64,000 nt of DNA from Roseibaca calidilacus (lineage in GTDB: Bacteria; Pseudomonadota; Alphaproteobacteria; Rhodobacterales; Rhodobacteraceae), in the NCBI RefSeq assembly GCF_001517585.1, contig NZ_FBYC01000004.1, positions 682,001-746,000 on the forward strand, in the 5' to 3' direction. Positions within the stretch are counted from its first letter, which is position 1, and every line of letters starts with the position of its first letter. The translations under genes were made by a program, and so were the position numbers. Shown here in pieces: positions 34,758 through 43,757 of the stretch. Under the pieces are notes generated by a model. It was not told where the DNA came from, made no database searches, and saw nothing but the letters and a program-made list of their open reading frames with translations.

Positions 34758-36133
34758 CCCGCCCGCCCATGCCCGCGCACCGCCCCGAGCGCGTGGCGCT
34801 GTGGCGGCATCTGCGGATGTTCCGGCGCGATATTCTATCCGCCCAGCCGGCCAAGCTTTACCGTGCCAAAATGGCAGAGTTTCGATTGCCCTTCTTGCAG
34901 TCGGTCATGGTCAACACGCCCGATCTGGTGCGGCTGGTGCTGCAAGAGCGGGCAGGCGATTTTCCGAAATCGGGGCGTGTGCGCGAAGGGCTGCGCCCGC
35001 TTTTGGGCAATTCGGTTTTCGTGACCAATGGCGCGACATGGGCGCGCCAGCGCCGCATGATCGACCCGGCCTTTGAAGGCGGGCAGTTGAAGGATAGCTT
35101 TCCGGCCATGTGGGGCGCGACCGAAGCCATGGCCGCCCGCCTGACCGAAGGCTGGGCAGAGGTCGAGGCCCTGACCAGCCACGCCGCCGCCGATGTCATC
35201 TTCCGCACGCTGTTTTCCGTCCCGATAGAGGATCGGGCGGCGGCAGAGGTCTACACCGCCTTTCGCGCCCATCAGCGTGCGGCGCCTATCCTGAATCTGG
35301 CCGCGGTCGTGCCCCTGCCACGTTGGCTGCCGCGCCCCATGCCGCGCCGCGCGCGGGCAACCGCCAAGCGCATTCGCGCGTTGATTACCGGCATGACGGC
35401 GGCGCGCGCGGCGGCCATTGCCGCAGGCACCGCCCCTGACGATCTGGCGACCAAGATCATGACCACCCGCGACCCCGACACCGGCATGTGTTTTGCGACC
35501 GAAGAAATGGTCGATCAGGTCGCCATCTTCTTTCTGGCGGGGCATGAAACCAGCGCCTCTGCCTTGGCATGGGCGCTGTATCTGATCGCCACGCACCCCG
35601 ATTGGCAGGCGCAACTTGCCGCAGAGGCGCAGGCCATCCGCCCCCATATCGGTGGCCCCGCGCCCGATTTCAGCATATTGCGGCAGTTTCCGCGCATCCG
35701 CGATACATTCCGCGAGGCGCTGCGCCTTTACCCGCCCGTGCCCATGATGGTGCGCGAGGCGGCACAGCCAGAGACCTTTCGCAACCGCCCCATCGCCGCT
35801 GGCGCGCAGGTCATTGTCAGCCCATGGCATATGGGGCGCAACGAACATATCTGGCCTGATCCACACGCGTTTCGCCCCGAACGTTGGCAACAGGGCAGCA
35901 GTCGCGCGCAGGCCCGTGACGGGTATATCCCGTTTTCCGCCGGCCCGCGCGTTTGCCCCGGTGCGGGGTTTGCCATGGCCGAAGCCGTGCTGATCCTTGC
36001 CCGCCTACTGGCCGATTGGCAGGTGCACGCCGACCCCGCGCGCGTGCCCATCCCGCAGGCGCATATGACCGTGCGCGCGCATGATGGTATCTGGTTGCAA
36101 TTCCAGCGGCGCGAATTACATTCCAATATGTGA
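34754..36133 (+). CDS. Cytochrome P450
   Basis: A 459-residue haem-thiolate monooxygenase. The I-helix oxygen-binding motif is FFLAGHETSASALAWAL, the K-helix ExxR is in FREALRLYPPVPMMVREA, and the haem-ligand loop is PFSAGPRVCPGAGFAMAEA with the proximal cysteine. The sequence pattern is closer to fatty-acid/long-chain type P450s (ExxR followed by LYPPVP) than to camphor-type ones, but the substrate is unknown. No ferredoxin partner is encoded nearby. ATGA overlap with the upstream hydrolase indicates one operon. The enzyme is soluble or weakly membrane-associated. Confidence 0.92.
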   Translation: MTRPPMPAHRPERVALWRHLRMFRRDILSAQPAKLYRAKMAEFRLPFLQSVMVNTPDLVRLVLQERAGDFPKSGRVREGLRPLLGNSVFVTNGATWARQRRMIDPAFEGGQLKDSFPAMWGATEAMAARLTEGWAEVEALTSHAAADVIFRTLFSVPIEDRAAAEVYTAFRAHQRAAPILNLAAVVPLPRWLPRPMPRRARATAKRIRALITGMTAARAAAIAAGTAPDDLATKIMTTRDPDTGMCFATEEMVDQVAIFFLAGHETSASALAWALYLIATHPDWQAQLAAEAQAIRPHIGGPAPDFSILRQFPRIRDTFREALRLYPPVPMMVREAAQPETFRNRPIAAGAQVIVSPWHMGRNEHIWPDPHAFRPERWQQGSSRAQARDGYIPFSAGPRVCPGAGFAMAEAVLILARLLADWQVHADPARVPIPQAHMTVRAHDGIWLQFQRRELHSNM

Positions 36134-36194
36134 ATTGATGGGCTTGTGTCTTTGCGCGCGCGCTTGACCCCAAGACCGCATAGCAGGGGCAAGA

Positions 36195-36821
36195 ATGGAT
36201 CTGGGTCAACACTGGAACACCGCTTACACCGCGCGTGCCGAGGATGCGCTGACATGGTTCGAAGACACGCCCGCGCAGTCGCTGGCCCTTGTGCGCCAGT
36301 ATTTGCCAAAGGCGGGCACCTTGCTGGACGTGGGCGGTGGGGCCTCGCGCTTGGCCGACCATGCGCTGGGCTGCGGGGCGGGGGCGGTCACGGTTCTGGA
36401 CCTGTCCAGAACGGCCTTGCAAATCACGAGGCAACGCTTGGCAGATGCGCCTGTCACGCTTGTTGCGGCCAATATCTGCAACTGGTCGCCCGACCGCGCC
36501 TATGACCTATGGCATGACCGGGCGGTGTTTCATTTCCTGACCGAACCGGCCGATCAGCAGCGATACCTGCAAACCTTGAACCGCGCCTTGCGCCCCGGCG
36601 GCGTGGCGATCATCGCCACTTTCGACCTGACTGGGCCTGACACATGTTCCAACCTGCCGGTGCAGCGATACGCGCCCGAAACCTTGGCCAAGCGCATGGC
36701 AGAGCTTGCGCCGGGTTTGCTGACGCCGCTGCAATCGCTGCGCCATGCGCATCGCACGCCCAAGGGCAATATGCAGGATTTCCAATTCTCGGTGTTCCGC
36801 AAATCGGCAGACATGGTGTGA
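36195..36821 (+). CDS. Class I SAM-dependent methyltransferase
   Basis: 208 residues with a standard Rossmann methyltransferase fold: motif I LLDVGGGASRLADHAL, an acidic loop VTVLDLSRTALQITRQRL and post-motif LNRALRPGGVAIIATFDL. The opening DLGQHWNTAYTARAEDALTW resembles tellurite-resistance/thiopurine-type methyltransferases of the TehB/UbiE group. The substrate is unknown. It starts 61 bp after the P450 gene in the same direction and might be part of that unit. Confidence 0.8.
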   Translation: MDLGQHWNTAYTARAEDALTWFEDTPAQSLALVRQYLPKAGTLLDVGGGASRLADHALGCGAGAVTVLDLSRTALQITRQRLADAPVTLVAANICNWSPDRAYDLWHDRAVFHFLTEPADQQRYLQTLNRALRPGGVAIIATFDLTGPDTCSNLPVQRYAPETLAKRMAELAPGLLTPLQSLRHAHRTPKGNMQDFQFSVFRKSADMV

Positions 36822-36926
36822 CCGGTTCAAATACGCGTTGATTCGCATAGCCCCATGCGCGGCAACGTTGCGTGGGCGCGACATGCTGGCTAAGCTGGCG
36901 CTGTCACCTGTTTGCGAGGTCCGCCC

Positions 36927-38561
36927 ATGCGCCACATCCTGTTGACGGCATTCTTGGCCTTGGTGGCCTTGCCCTTGCGGGCGGAAAACATAGCGCTGGT
37001 TCTTGAAAACTCTGATTACCGCACGCTTCCAGACCCGTCTGGCACGCGGCTGGCCGATCAGGCCCAAGGGGTTCTGGCCCGCGCGGGGTTCGATATCGTG
37101 ACCGCGCGCGACCTGCAAACCGGCGATCTGCGGGCCGAATTGGCGGCGCTGGAAGCGCGGCTGGCAGATGGCGATGTCACGCGGTTGGTAATCGTTGCGG
37201 CGGGGTGGTTCGTCGCGTCCGAAAGTGGCGCGTGGTTCTTGGGCCTTGACGCGGAAGAACCGGGGCTTGGCAGCGTGGACGGTGCCGGGTTGCGGCTGGA
37301 TACGGTTATGGAACTGGCGAGTTCTGCCAGCGGCGCGGCGCATATCTGGCTGGTCGCGCCCAACCCGCGCGCGCTAAACGATGAATTGGGCTTTGGCCTG
37401 CGCGCGGGCCTGCCCGAACGGCTTGCCGTGCCGCGTCAGGTTGCGGTCATTTGCGGCGATCTGCGGGCCACGTTGGCGGGGCTGGACGCTGTGCTGACAC
37501 CGGGCACCACGCTGTCCGAAGCCTTGGCCGAAAATTCCGGCCTGCGCGCCGATGGCATGGTGCCCACGTTGGTGCCCTTCCTGCCAGAAGGTTTCGCGCC
37601 CGTGGCCCAAGCCGACCGCGATGCGTGGCAGAGCGCGCGCGCCGCCGATACAGAGGCCGCCTATCGCGATTATTTGGCGCAATTCCCCAATGGGCTAAGC
37701 GCGCAGGAAGCGCGCCTAAGGATAGAGGCGCTGCGCAACACGCCAGAGAGGATTGAGGCCGACCTTCTATTGTCGCGCGATGAGCGCCGCGCCATCCAGC
37801 GCGACCTGACCACACTGGGCTTCAACACCCGTGGCATTGACGGGTTGTTCGGCCCCGGCACGCGCGGCGCGATTCGCGGCTGGCAGGGGCGGTCCGATCT
37901 GGACGAGACCGGGTATCTGACCCGTGACCAGATCTTTCAACTGGCCGGGCAAGCCGCGCGTCGTGCCGCAGAAATAGAGGCCGAGGAACGCGCCCGCCGC
38001 GAAGCCGCTGAACGCGCCGACCGCGCCTATTGGGATGGCACAGGTGCAGGGGCAGATGAAGCGGGCCTGCGCGCCTATCTGGGCCGTTACCCGGACGGGA
38101 TTTTCGCAGCATTGGCGCGCGAACGTCTGGCAGAGTTGGAAGCACAGGCACGGCTGCAAACCGACCGCGATGCATGGCGGCGGGCCGACGCCCGCGACAC
38201 TGCCCGAGCCTATCGCCGCTACCTGTCGGAATTCCCCGAAGGCCGCTTTGCGCCCGAAGCGCGGCTGCGCCTTGCGGCGCTGGACCCGACCACCGATGAG
38301 CCGGCCCCCGACACCCCCCCAGTCGCGGTGCTGGAGCAAGAAGAAGCCTTGCTGATGACACCTGCGCTGCGCCGTCTGGTCGAGCGCCGATTGAGCAATC
38401 TGGGTTATGATCCCGGCCCGGTCGATGGCCGCTTTGACGATCAGACCCGCGCCGCGGTGCGTCAGGCGCAAGCGCAATTTGGTCTGCCGGTCAACGGCTA
38501 TGTGCGTCAGGGATTGCTGGATGCCATGCTGCAAGACGCGCTGCGCGGTCTGTTCCGCTAG
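36927..38561 (+). CDS. Secreted pseudo-caspase with two peptidoglycan-binding domains
   Basis: 544 residues. A signal peptide, MRHILLTAFLALVALPLRA, is followed by a caspase-like (peptidase C14) fold: NIALVLENSDYRTLPDP, then VTRLVIVAAGWFVASESGAW. The positions where active enzymes have the His of GHG and the Cys of DxC are replaced by GW and by non-cysteine residues, so it looks inactive. A PG-binding_1 domain lies at about 290-345 (RRAIQRDLTTLGFNTRGIDG) and a second at 475-530 (RRLVERRLSNLGYDPGPVDG). Between them are SEL1/tetratricopeptide-like stretches with repeated YRxYLxxFPxG motifs. It is probably periplasmic at the cell wall. Confidence 0.75.
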   Translation: MRHILLTAFLALVALPLRAENIALVLENSDYRTLPDPSGTRLADQAQGVLARAGFDIVTARDLQTGDLRAELAALEARLADGDVTRLVIVAAGWFVASESGAWFLGLDAEEPGLGSVDGAGLRLDTVMELASSASGAAHIWLVAPNPRALNDELGFGLRAGLPERLAVPRQVAVICGDLRATLAGLDAVLTPGTTLSEALAENSGLRADGMVPTLVPFLPEGFAPVAQADRDAWQSARAADTEAAYRDYLAQFPNGLSAQEARLRIEALRNTPERIEADLLLSRDERRAIQRDLTTLGFNTRGIDGLFGPGTRGAIRGWQGRSDLDETGYLTRDQIFQLAGQAARRAAEIEAEERARREAAERADRAYWDGTGAGADEAGLRAYLGRYPDGIFAALARERLAELEAQARLQTDRDAWRRADARDTARAYRRYLSEFPEGRFAPEARLRLAALDPTTDEPAPDTPPVAVLEQEEALLMTPALRRLVERRLSNLGYDPGPVDGRFDDQTRAAVRQAQAQFGLPVNGYVRQGLLDAMLQDALRGLFR

Positions 38562-38623
38562 CTTGCCTTGCCCGCATGGCTGGGGTAGCAGTGGGCGTCC
38601 CTTCTCTTGCCGGAGCCAGCCCC

Positions 38624-39331
38624 ATGAGCCTGTCTGATGACCGCCTGATCGTTGCCCTTGATCTGCCCAATGCTGTCGCGGGGCTGGACATGGCCGCGCG
38701 CCTTGGCGACGCGGTGTCGTTTTACAAAATCGGGCTGGGCATGTTGACCGGCGGTGGTCTGGCCTTGGCCAATGAACTGAAACAGGAACATGGCAAGCGC
38801 ATCTTCCTTGATATGAAGTTCTTCGATATTCCCGCAACGGTCGAAAACGCCGTGCGCGGGATTGCGGCCTATGATCTCGATTTCCTGACCGTGCATGGTG
38901 ATCCGTCCGTGGTCGCCGCCGCGCGGGCGGGCGCAGAGGGCACGGGGCTGAAAATTCTGGCGGTCACGGTGCTGACCTCGTCTGACCGTGCCGATCTGGA
39001 CGCCGCGCAAATTCGTCCCGGTCCGGTGCCGGAAATCGTGCTGGCGCGCGCGAGTGCCGCCTTCGACGCGGGCGCGCATGGCGTGATCGCCAGCCCGCAA
39101 GAAGCCGCCGCAATCCGCGCGCTGCCCAATGCAACGGGGCGATTGATCGTCACCCCCGGCGTGCGCCCCTCCGGCGCGGTGGCCGATGACCAAAAGCGCA
39201 TCGCCACACCCGCGCAGGCACTGTCGGATGGGGCAGATCATATCGTTGTCGGGCGCCCGATCTGGCGCGCAGATACCCCCCGCGCGGCGGCGGAAGCGGT
39301 GCTGGCAGAGCTTCCCGTCAGGGCAGGGTGA
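38624..39331 (+). CDS. pyrF: Orotidine 5'-phosphate decarboxylase
   Basis: Decarboxylates OMP to UMP, the last step of pyrimidine synthesis. The 235-residue protein has the catalytic motif RIFLDMKFFDIPATVENAV with the paired Asp/Lys residues, the N-terminal LIVALDLPN and the phosphate loop DHIVVGRPIW. ATG 38624 is chosen for family length; an earlier frame start at 38576 adds unrelated residues. Its last 14 bp overlap the convergent gene on the other strand. Confidence 0.95.
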   Translation: MSLSDDRLIVALDLPNAVAGLDMAARLGDAVSFYKIGLGMLTGGGLALANELKQEHGKRIFLDMKFFDIPATVENAVRGIAAYDLDFLTVHGDPSVVAAARAGAEGTGLKILAVTVLTSSDRADLDAAQIRPGPVPEIVLARASAAFDAGAHGVIASPQEAAAIRALPNATGRLIVTPGVRPSGAVADDQKRIATPAQALSDGADHIVVGRPIWRADTPRAAAEAVLAELPVRAG

Positions 39332-39941
39332 CAAAGCCCGCCGACCGCAGCGCGGCATGGTCGGGATACCACATGGGCGCTTGGGGCAGGCCCGCCAATT
39401 TCTGCACGAAGGGTTCGGCAATCTGTTGCGCGCGGTAGATGTCCATATCTCGCGCCATTTCGCGGCGCGGGTCGATCATACCGAAATACATGTTGTCAGG
39501 GCGCAGGGCGTAGCCATGCAGGCCGATCCGGGCATCGGGCGTCAAGGATCGCGCCGTGCCGCCTGCAAAGATCAACGCGCAGGCCGAAGCGCAATGCCGC
39601 TCGACATGCGTGGCAATTCCTTGGCTTTGCAATACCGTGACCGCGCCGCGCGCTTCCGCGATATAGCCGCCACGGCTGTCTAGGATAAGCTGCTTCACTT
39701 CGGGATGCTCTTGCGCCAGAAGCCGCAGATCGCGCGTCAGCCCGAAATCGACCAGCCCCGTGAAGCGAAAGCTCGTTCCGTCTTCGGACAGGTGCAGTTC
39801 ATATTCAGGCGGTGGCGTGGTGCGCAGCACGCGGGTGCTGTCGGTCATCGCCATAGCGACCCCCACAATCGCCAGCCCCGTCAATGCGACGAACAGAAGG
39901 CCGCGCAACACGACCACGTCGATGGGGGGCTTCGTCTTCAT
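39318..39941 (-). CDS. ClpP/crotonase-fold envelope protein
   Basis: 207 residues. An N-terminal membrane anchor (VVVLRGLLFVALTGLAIVGV) is followed by an extracytoplasmic domain. In it, VKQLILDSRGGYIAEARGAV and HCASACALIFAGGTARSLTP match the ClpP-like serine-protease fold, with the likely nucleophile serine in CASAC. A HIS-type catalytic partner may be the histidine in IGLHGYAL. Such proteins are common, unnamed, in alphaproteobacteria (COG3904-like). Their substrates are unknown. Confidence 0.75.
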   Translation of the reverse strand: MKTKPPIDVVVLRGLLFVALTGLAIVGVAMAMTDSTRVLRTTPPPEYELHLSEDGTSFRFTGLVDFGLTRDLRLLAQEHPEVKQLILDSRGGYIAEARGAVTVLQSQGIATHVERHCASACALIFAGGTARSLTPDARIGLHGYALRPDNMYFGMIDPRREMARDMDIYRAQQIAEPFVQKLAGLPQAPMWYPDHAALRSAGFVTLP

Positions 39942-40006
39942 ACCGCTATGACTTAGTGCGCGGCGTGGCTAATTCATCCTTGCCCAAATATCCTCAGGGG
40001 GGTGAA

Positions 40007-40049
40007 TGGGCGCGCCTGCGCGCCCAGAGGGGGGCGCGAGCGCCCCCCT
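40007..40049 (-). terminator. Two adjacent hairpins after sdhB
   Basis: TGGGCGCG (40007-40014) pairs with CGCGCCCA (40019-40026). GGGGGGCGC (40029-40037) pairs with GCGCCCCCC (40040-40048). They follow the sdhCDAB operon on the minus strand and form strong GC-rich hairpins without a U-run, so they may stabilise the 3' end as well as slow transcription. Confidence 0.65.
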
Positions 40050-40057
40050 AGCAACGC

Positions 40058-40837
40058 TTACAGCACGCGATCGACCATCATTTTCTTGACTTCGGCAATC
40101 GCCTTTGCCGGGTTCAGGCCTTTGGGGCAGGTCTTGGCGCAGTTCATGATCGTGTGGCAGCGATACAGCTTGAACGGGTCATGCAGGTCGTCCAGACGTT
40201 CGCCCGTGGCCTCGTCCCGGCTGTCGATCAGCCAGCGATAGGCATGCAGCAGGGCGGCCGGGCCAAGGTAACGGTCGCCATTCCACCAATAGCTGGGGCA
40301 GGATGTCGAGCAGCACGCGCACATCACGCATTCATACAGGCCATCCAGCTTCTCGCGATCCTCGATGGACTGCTTCCATTCCTTCGCGGGCGTGTTCGAC
40401 TTGGTTTCCAGCCACGGCTTGATGCTGGCATGCTGCGCGTAGAAATGCGTCAGGTCCGGGATCAGATCCTTGATGACCGGCATATGGGGCAGGGGGTAGA
40501 TTTTCACATCGCCCTTCACCTCATCCATGCCGAAGATGCAGGCCAGACGGTTTTGCCCGTCGATATTCATCGCGCAAGACCCGCAGATGCCTTCGCGGCA
40601 GGACCGGCGGAAGGTCAGCGTCGGGTCGATCTTGGTCTTGATATAGATCAGCGCGTCCAGCACCATCGGCCCGCAATCGTCAAGGTCCACGAAATAGGTG
40701 TCCACGCGCGGGTTGTCGCCGTCATCTGGGTTCCAGCGATAGATGCTGAACTTGCGCAGCGTGCCCCCGGTTTCGGGCTTGGGCCAGGTTTTGCCGGTGC
40801 GCATCTGGCTGTTTTTGGGCAGGGTCAGTTGGACCAT
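40058..40837 (-). CDS. sdhB: Succinate dehydrogenase iron-sulfur subunit
   Basis: The electron-transfer subunit of complex II. Its 259 residues bind the 2Fe-2S cluster ([15 protein letters not shown]) and the 4Fe-4S and 3Fe-4S clusters ([18 protein letters not shown] and [17 protein letters not shown]). It passes electrons from SdhA-bound FAD to ubiquinone in the membrane anchor. ATG 40837 follows an AAGGAGGC sequence. It is the last gene of sdhCDAB, separated from sdhA by 105 bp that contain an extra hairpin. Confidence 0.97.
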   Translation of the reverse strand: MVQLTLPKNSQMRTGKTWPKPETGGTLRKFSIYRWNPDDGDNPRVDTYFVDLDDCGPMVLDALIYIKTKIDPTLTFRRSCREGICGSCAMNIDGQNRLACIFGMDEVKGDVKIYPLPHMPVIKDLIPDLTHFYAQHASIKPWLETKSNTPAKEWKQSIEDREKLDGLYECVMCACCSTSCPSYWWNGDRYLGPAALLHAYRWLIDSRDEATGERLDDLHDPFKLYRCHTIMNCAKTCPKGLNPAKAIAEVKKMMVDRVL

Positions 40838-40942
40838 TGCGGTGCCTCCTTAACTTCGGAACGGTGCTGGCAGGGCCTGTGCCCCCGCTCCGGGCTGGGG
40901 TATCGAAACCCGCGCGCCGTTTTTCGGGCGCGCGGCAGGGTG

Positions 40943-42748
40943 TCAGTAGACGCGCGCTTTCGGCGCGATCTTTTTCAGGTCGATCCCGCCTTCGTTATGG
41001 CCGGTCAGCGGGTTCAGGTGCACGGGGCGATAATCCAGCGCCACCTTTTCGCCATTCACCCATGCCAGCGAATGTTTGCGCCAGTTTTCGTCGTCGCGGT
41101 CGGGGTGGTCTTCCTGCGCGTGCGCGCCACGGCTTTCCTTGCGCGCCTCTGCCGAAACGATGGTCGCCATGGCGCAGGGCATCAGGTTGTCCAGCTCCAG
41201 CGTTTCCATCAGGTCGGTGTTCCAGATCAGCGAGCGGTCGGTGACCTTCAGATCATCCATCTTGCCCGCGACCGCTTTCATCTTCTCCACACCCTCGGCC
41301 AGCGTCTTGTCGGTGCGGAAGACGGCGGCATCGGATTGCATGGTTTTCTGCATTTCCAGACGCAGTTCCGCCGTGGGCGTGCCGCCATTGAAGTTGCGGA
41401 ACTTGTCGAACCGGTCCAGAGCGCGCTCTACGCTGGCGCGGTTCAATTCGGGGTTGGGCGCTTTCGGGTCCACGATCTGGCCCGCGCGAATGGCCGCCGC
41501 ACGGCCGAACACCACAAGGTCAATCAGGCTGTTCGACCCAAGACGGTTGGCACCATGCACGCTTGCACAGGCCGCTTCGCCCACCGCCATCAAGCCGGGG
41601 GCTATGCGGTCGGGGTTCTCGGCATCGGCGTTCAGCACCTCGCCCCAATAGTTGGTGGGAATGCCGCCCATGTTGTAATGCACGGTTGGCAGCACGGGGA
41701 TGGGTTCTTTGGTCACATCCACGCCTGCGAACACGCGGGCGGATTCCGAAATGCCGGGCAGGCGCAGATGCAGCGCCTCTTTCGGCAGGTGCGACAGGTT
41801 CAGGTGAATATGGTCCTTGTTCGGGCCAACCCCGCGCCCTTCGCGAATTTCGATGGTCATGCAGCGCGACACCACATCGCGGCTTGCCAGATCCTTGTAG
41901 GTCGGCGCGTAGCGTTCCATGAACCGCTCGCCTTCGGAATTGGTCAGATAACCGCCTTCGCCGCGCGCGCCTTCGGTAATCAAGCAGCCCGCGCCGAAAA
42001 TGCCGGTCGGGTGGAATTGCACGAATTCCATGTCTTGCAGCGGCAGGCCCGCGCGCGCCACCATCCCGTTGCCATCGCCGGTGCAGGTGTGGGCACTTGT
42101 GGCGCTGAAATAGGCGCGCCCATAGCCGCCCGTGGCCAGCACGACCATTTTGGCGTTGAACACATGCAGTGTGCCATCATCCAGCTTCCACGCCATCACG
42201 CCTTGGCATTGGCCATCATCGGACATGATAAGGTCGGTCGCGAAATATTCGATGAAGAATTCGGCCTTCTGCTTGACCGACTGACCATACAGCGTGTGCA
42301 GCATGGCATGGCCGGTGCGGTCGGCCGCGGCACAGGTGCGCTGCACGGGCGGGCCTTCGCCGAATTCGGTGGTGTGGCCACCAAAGGGGCGCTGGTAGAT
42401 CTTGCCATCCTCGGTCCGCGAAAAGGGGACACCGTAATGTTCCAGTTCATACACGGCCTTGGGCGCTTCGCGGGCCAAATATTCCATGGCGTCCGTATCG
42501 CCCAGCCAGTCCGACCCTTTCACAGTGTCATACATGTGCCACTGCCAGCTATCGGGGCCCATATTGCCAAGGCTGGCCGCGATCCCGCCTTGGGCGGCCA
42601 CGGTGTGTGACCGGGTCGGGAAAACCTTGGTCACGCAGGCGGTTTTCAGACCCTGTTCCGCCATGCCCAGCGTGGCGCGCAAACCTGCGCCGCCTGCGCC
42701 GACTACAACGACATCATAGGTATGTTCTTCGATCTTATATGCAGACAT
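40943..42748 (-). CDS. sdhA: Succinate dehydrogenase flavoprotein subunit
   Basis: The catalytic subunit of complex II, with covalently bound FAD. The 601-residue protein has the FAD fold [20 protein letters not shown], the flavin-linked histidine in [19 protein letters not shown], the substrate-site [20 protein letters not shown], and [18 protein letters not shown] in slightly altered form ([10 protein letters not shown]). It oxidises succinate to fumarate in the TCA cycle and is also the exit of propionate and ethylmalonyl-CoA pathway carbon. It lies between sdhD and sdhB. Confidence 0.97.
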   Translation of the reverse strand: MSAYKIEEHTYDVVVVGAGGAGLRATLGMAEQGLKTACVTKVFPTRSHTVAAQGGIAASLGNMGPDSWQWHMYDTVKGSDWLGDTDAMEYLAREAPKAVYELEHYGVPFSRTEDGKIYQRPFGGHTTEFGEGPPVQRTCAAADRTGHAMLHTLYGQSVKQKAEFFIEYFATDLIMSDDGQCQGVMAWKLDDGTLHVFNAKMVVLATGGYGRAYFSATSAHTCTGDGNGMVARAGLPLQDMEFVQFHPTGIFGAGCLITEGARGEGGYLTNSEGERFMERYAPTYKDLASRDVVSRCMTIEIREGRGVGPNKDHIHLNLSHLPKEALHLRLPGISESARVFAGVDVTKEPIPVLPTVHYNMGGIPTNYWGEVLNADAENPDRIAPGLMAVGEAACASVHGANRLGSNSLIDLVVFGRAAAIRAGQIVDPKAPNPELNRASVERALDRFDKFRNFNGGTPTAELRLEMQKTMQSDAAVFRTDKTLAEGVEKMKAVAGKMDDLKVTDRSLIWNTDLMETLELDNLMPCAMATIVSAEARKESRGAHAQEDHPDRDDENWRKHSLAWVNGEKVALDYRPVHLNPLTGHNEGGIDLKKIAPKARVY

Positions 42749-42757
42749 CTCGTTTCC

Positions 42758-43138
42758 TCAGGCGCTGAACAGGACGGTGGCAACCGACAGAACGCCAGCC
42801 GCGCCAAGCGCCCAGCACAGCAGCATGTTGATCAGCAGCGCGGCAGTGCGCTGCGCCTTGTTTGGAACATAGTCCTCGATCACGGTCTGCAAACCCTGTT
42901 GCAGATGCGCAAATGCCGCGATGATGAACAGAACCGCCACCAGCGCGTGCCACAGGTTGGAATAGGTGGCGACGAAGGCGTCATGCCCGCCGCCAAGCGT
43001 GCGGCCAAACGGGAAGATGAACAACAACGTCAGCGGAATCAGCGCGATGGAAGTGACACGCTGGCTCCACCAATGGTGCAGCCCTTCGCCTGCGGCACCG
43101 TGGCCATGGGCGCGGGAATAGTCGGACTTAAAGCTCAT
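42758..43138 (-). CDS. sdhD: Succinate dehydrogenase membrane anchor subunit D
   Basis: 126 residues with three predicted membrane helices (SIALIPLTLLFIFPFGR, FVATYSNLWHALVAVLFIIA and ALLINMLLCWALGAAGVLSV). It contains the conserved GLHHWWSQRVTSIALIPL N-terminus and AHLQQGLQTVIEDYV near the haem/quinone site. It anchors SdhAB to the membrane together with SdhC. It lies nine bases before sdhA and ten after sdhC. Confidence 0.93.
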   Translation of the reverse strand: MSFKSDYSRAHGHGAAGEGLHHWWSQRVTSIALIPLTLLFIFPFGRTLGGGHDAFVATYSNLWHALVAVLFIIAAFAHLQQGLQTVIEDYVPNKAQRTAALLINMLLCWALGAAGVLSVATVLFSA

Positions 43139-43148
43139 GATATCCCCC

Positions 43149-43532
43149 TTACACGGCCAGAATGGTCAGGATGGTCAGCACAGCCGTGCCGCCAAACACA
43201 AGGTAGCTGGTCTTTTCCACGGTCGCGACATCCATCATGCGGCCGGTGTCCCAGATCAGGTGACGGATGGAATTCAGCATGTGATACCACAGCGCCGCCA
43301 GCGACCCGACCAGCACAAGTTCGCCAAGGATAGAGGTCAGCAACCCGTCCACAACGGCGAAATAGTCTGCACTGAACGCGCCAGCCGCAAACCACCACAC
43401 GATCAGGATGGATGCCAGCGTCATGCCCACCCCGGTAATCCGGTTCAGAATAGACGTGATCGCCGCAAGGGGTAGTCGGTAAACTTGAAGATGGGGTGAA
43501 AGCGGGCGGTTGCCCCGGTTCACATCGGCCAT
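43149..43532 (-). CDS. sdhC: Succinate dehydrogenase cytochrome b556 subunit
   Basis: 127 residues with three membrane helices. The family signature RPLSPHLQVYRLPLAAITSI, NRITGVGM and the haem-ligand region HMLNSIRHLIWDTG are present. It is the first gene of sdhCDAB. The 225-bp region upstream holds an array of three GTGATCRC palindromes (separate entry). ATG 43532 follows a GAGGAG-like ribosome-binding site. Confidence 0.95.
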   Translation of the reverse strand: MADVNRGNRPLSPHLQVYRLPLAAITSILNRITGVGMTLASILIVWWFAAGAFSADYFAVVDGLLTSILGELVLVGSLAALWYHMLNSIRHLIWDTGRMMDVATVEKTSYLVFGGTAVLTILTILAV

Positions 43533-43682
43533 GGATGGCTCCTCTCTCTTTTGGCTGGTCGCACGCGACCCGGCTCTTGGCCTTGTGCATACCGAATTTC
43601 ACGCGAATGTCACGCTTCGAGCGCGGCCATATCGACAAAAACCGCCACGTTTCCGCTAAAATCGGATCAATCAGGGCAGTTT

Positions 43683-43733
43683 GTGATCGCAGATTTGCGG
43701 CACGTGATCACAAACTTGGCGGCTTGTGATCAC
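43683..43733. promoter_or_regulatory. Triple GTGATCRC operator array upstream of sdhCDAB
   Basis: GTGATCGC (43683-43690), GTGATCAC (43704-43711) and GTGATCAC (43726-43733), two of them with flanking TTGTGATC, are spaced 21 and 22 bp apart, about two helical turns. They lie 150-200 bp upstream of sdhC, between its promoter region and the end of the mesaconyl-CoA hydratase gene. The regulator is not identified. Confidence 0.6.
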
Positions 43734-43757
43734 TTTTGCGACTCGGGGTCATCCCGC

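Noticed and set aside
40154-42610. Long open frame opposite sdhA and sdhB
   Set aside because: Same antisense effect; the coding strand holds the complete sdhA and sdhB with all motifs.
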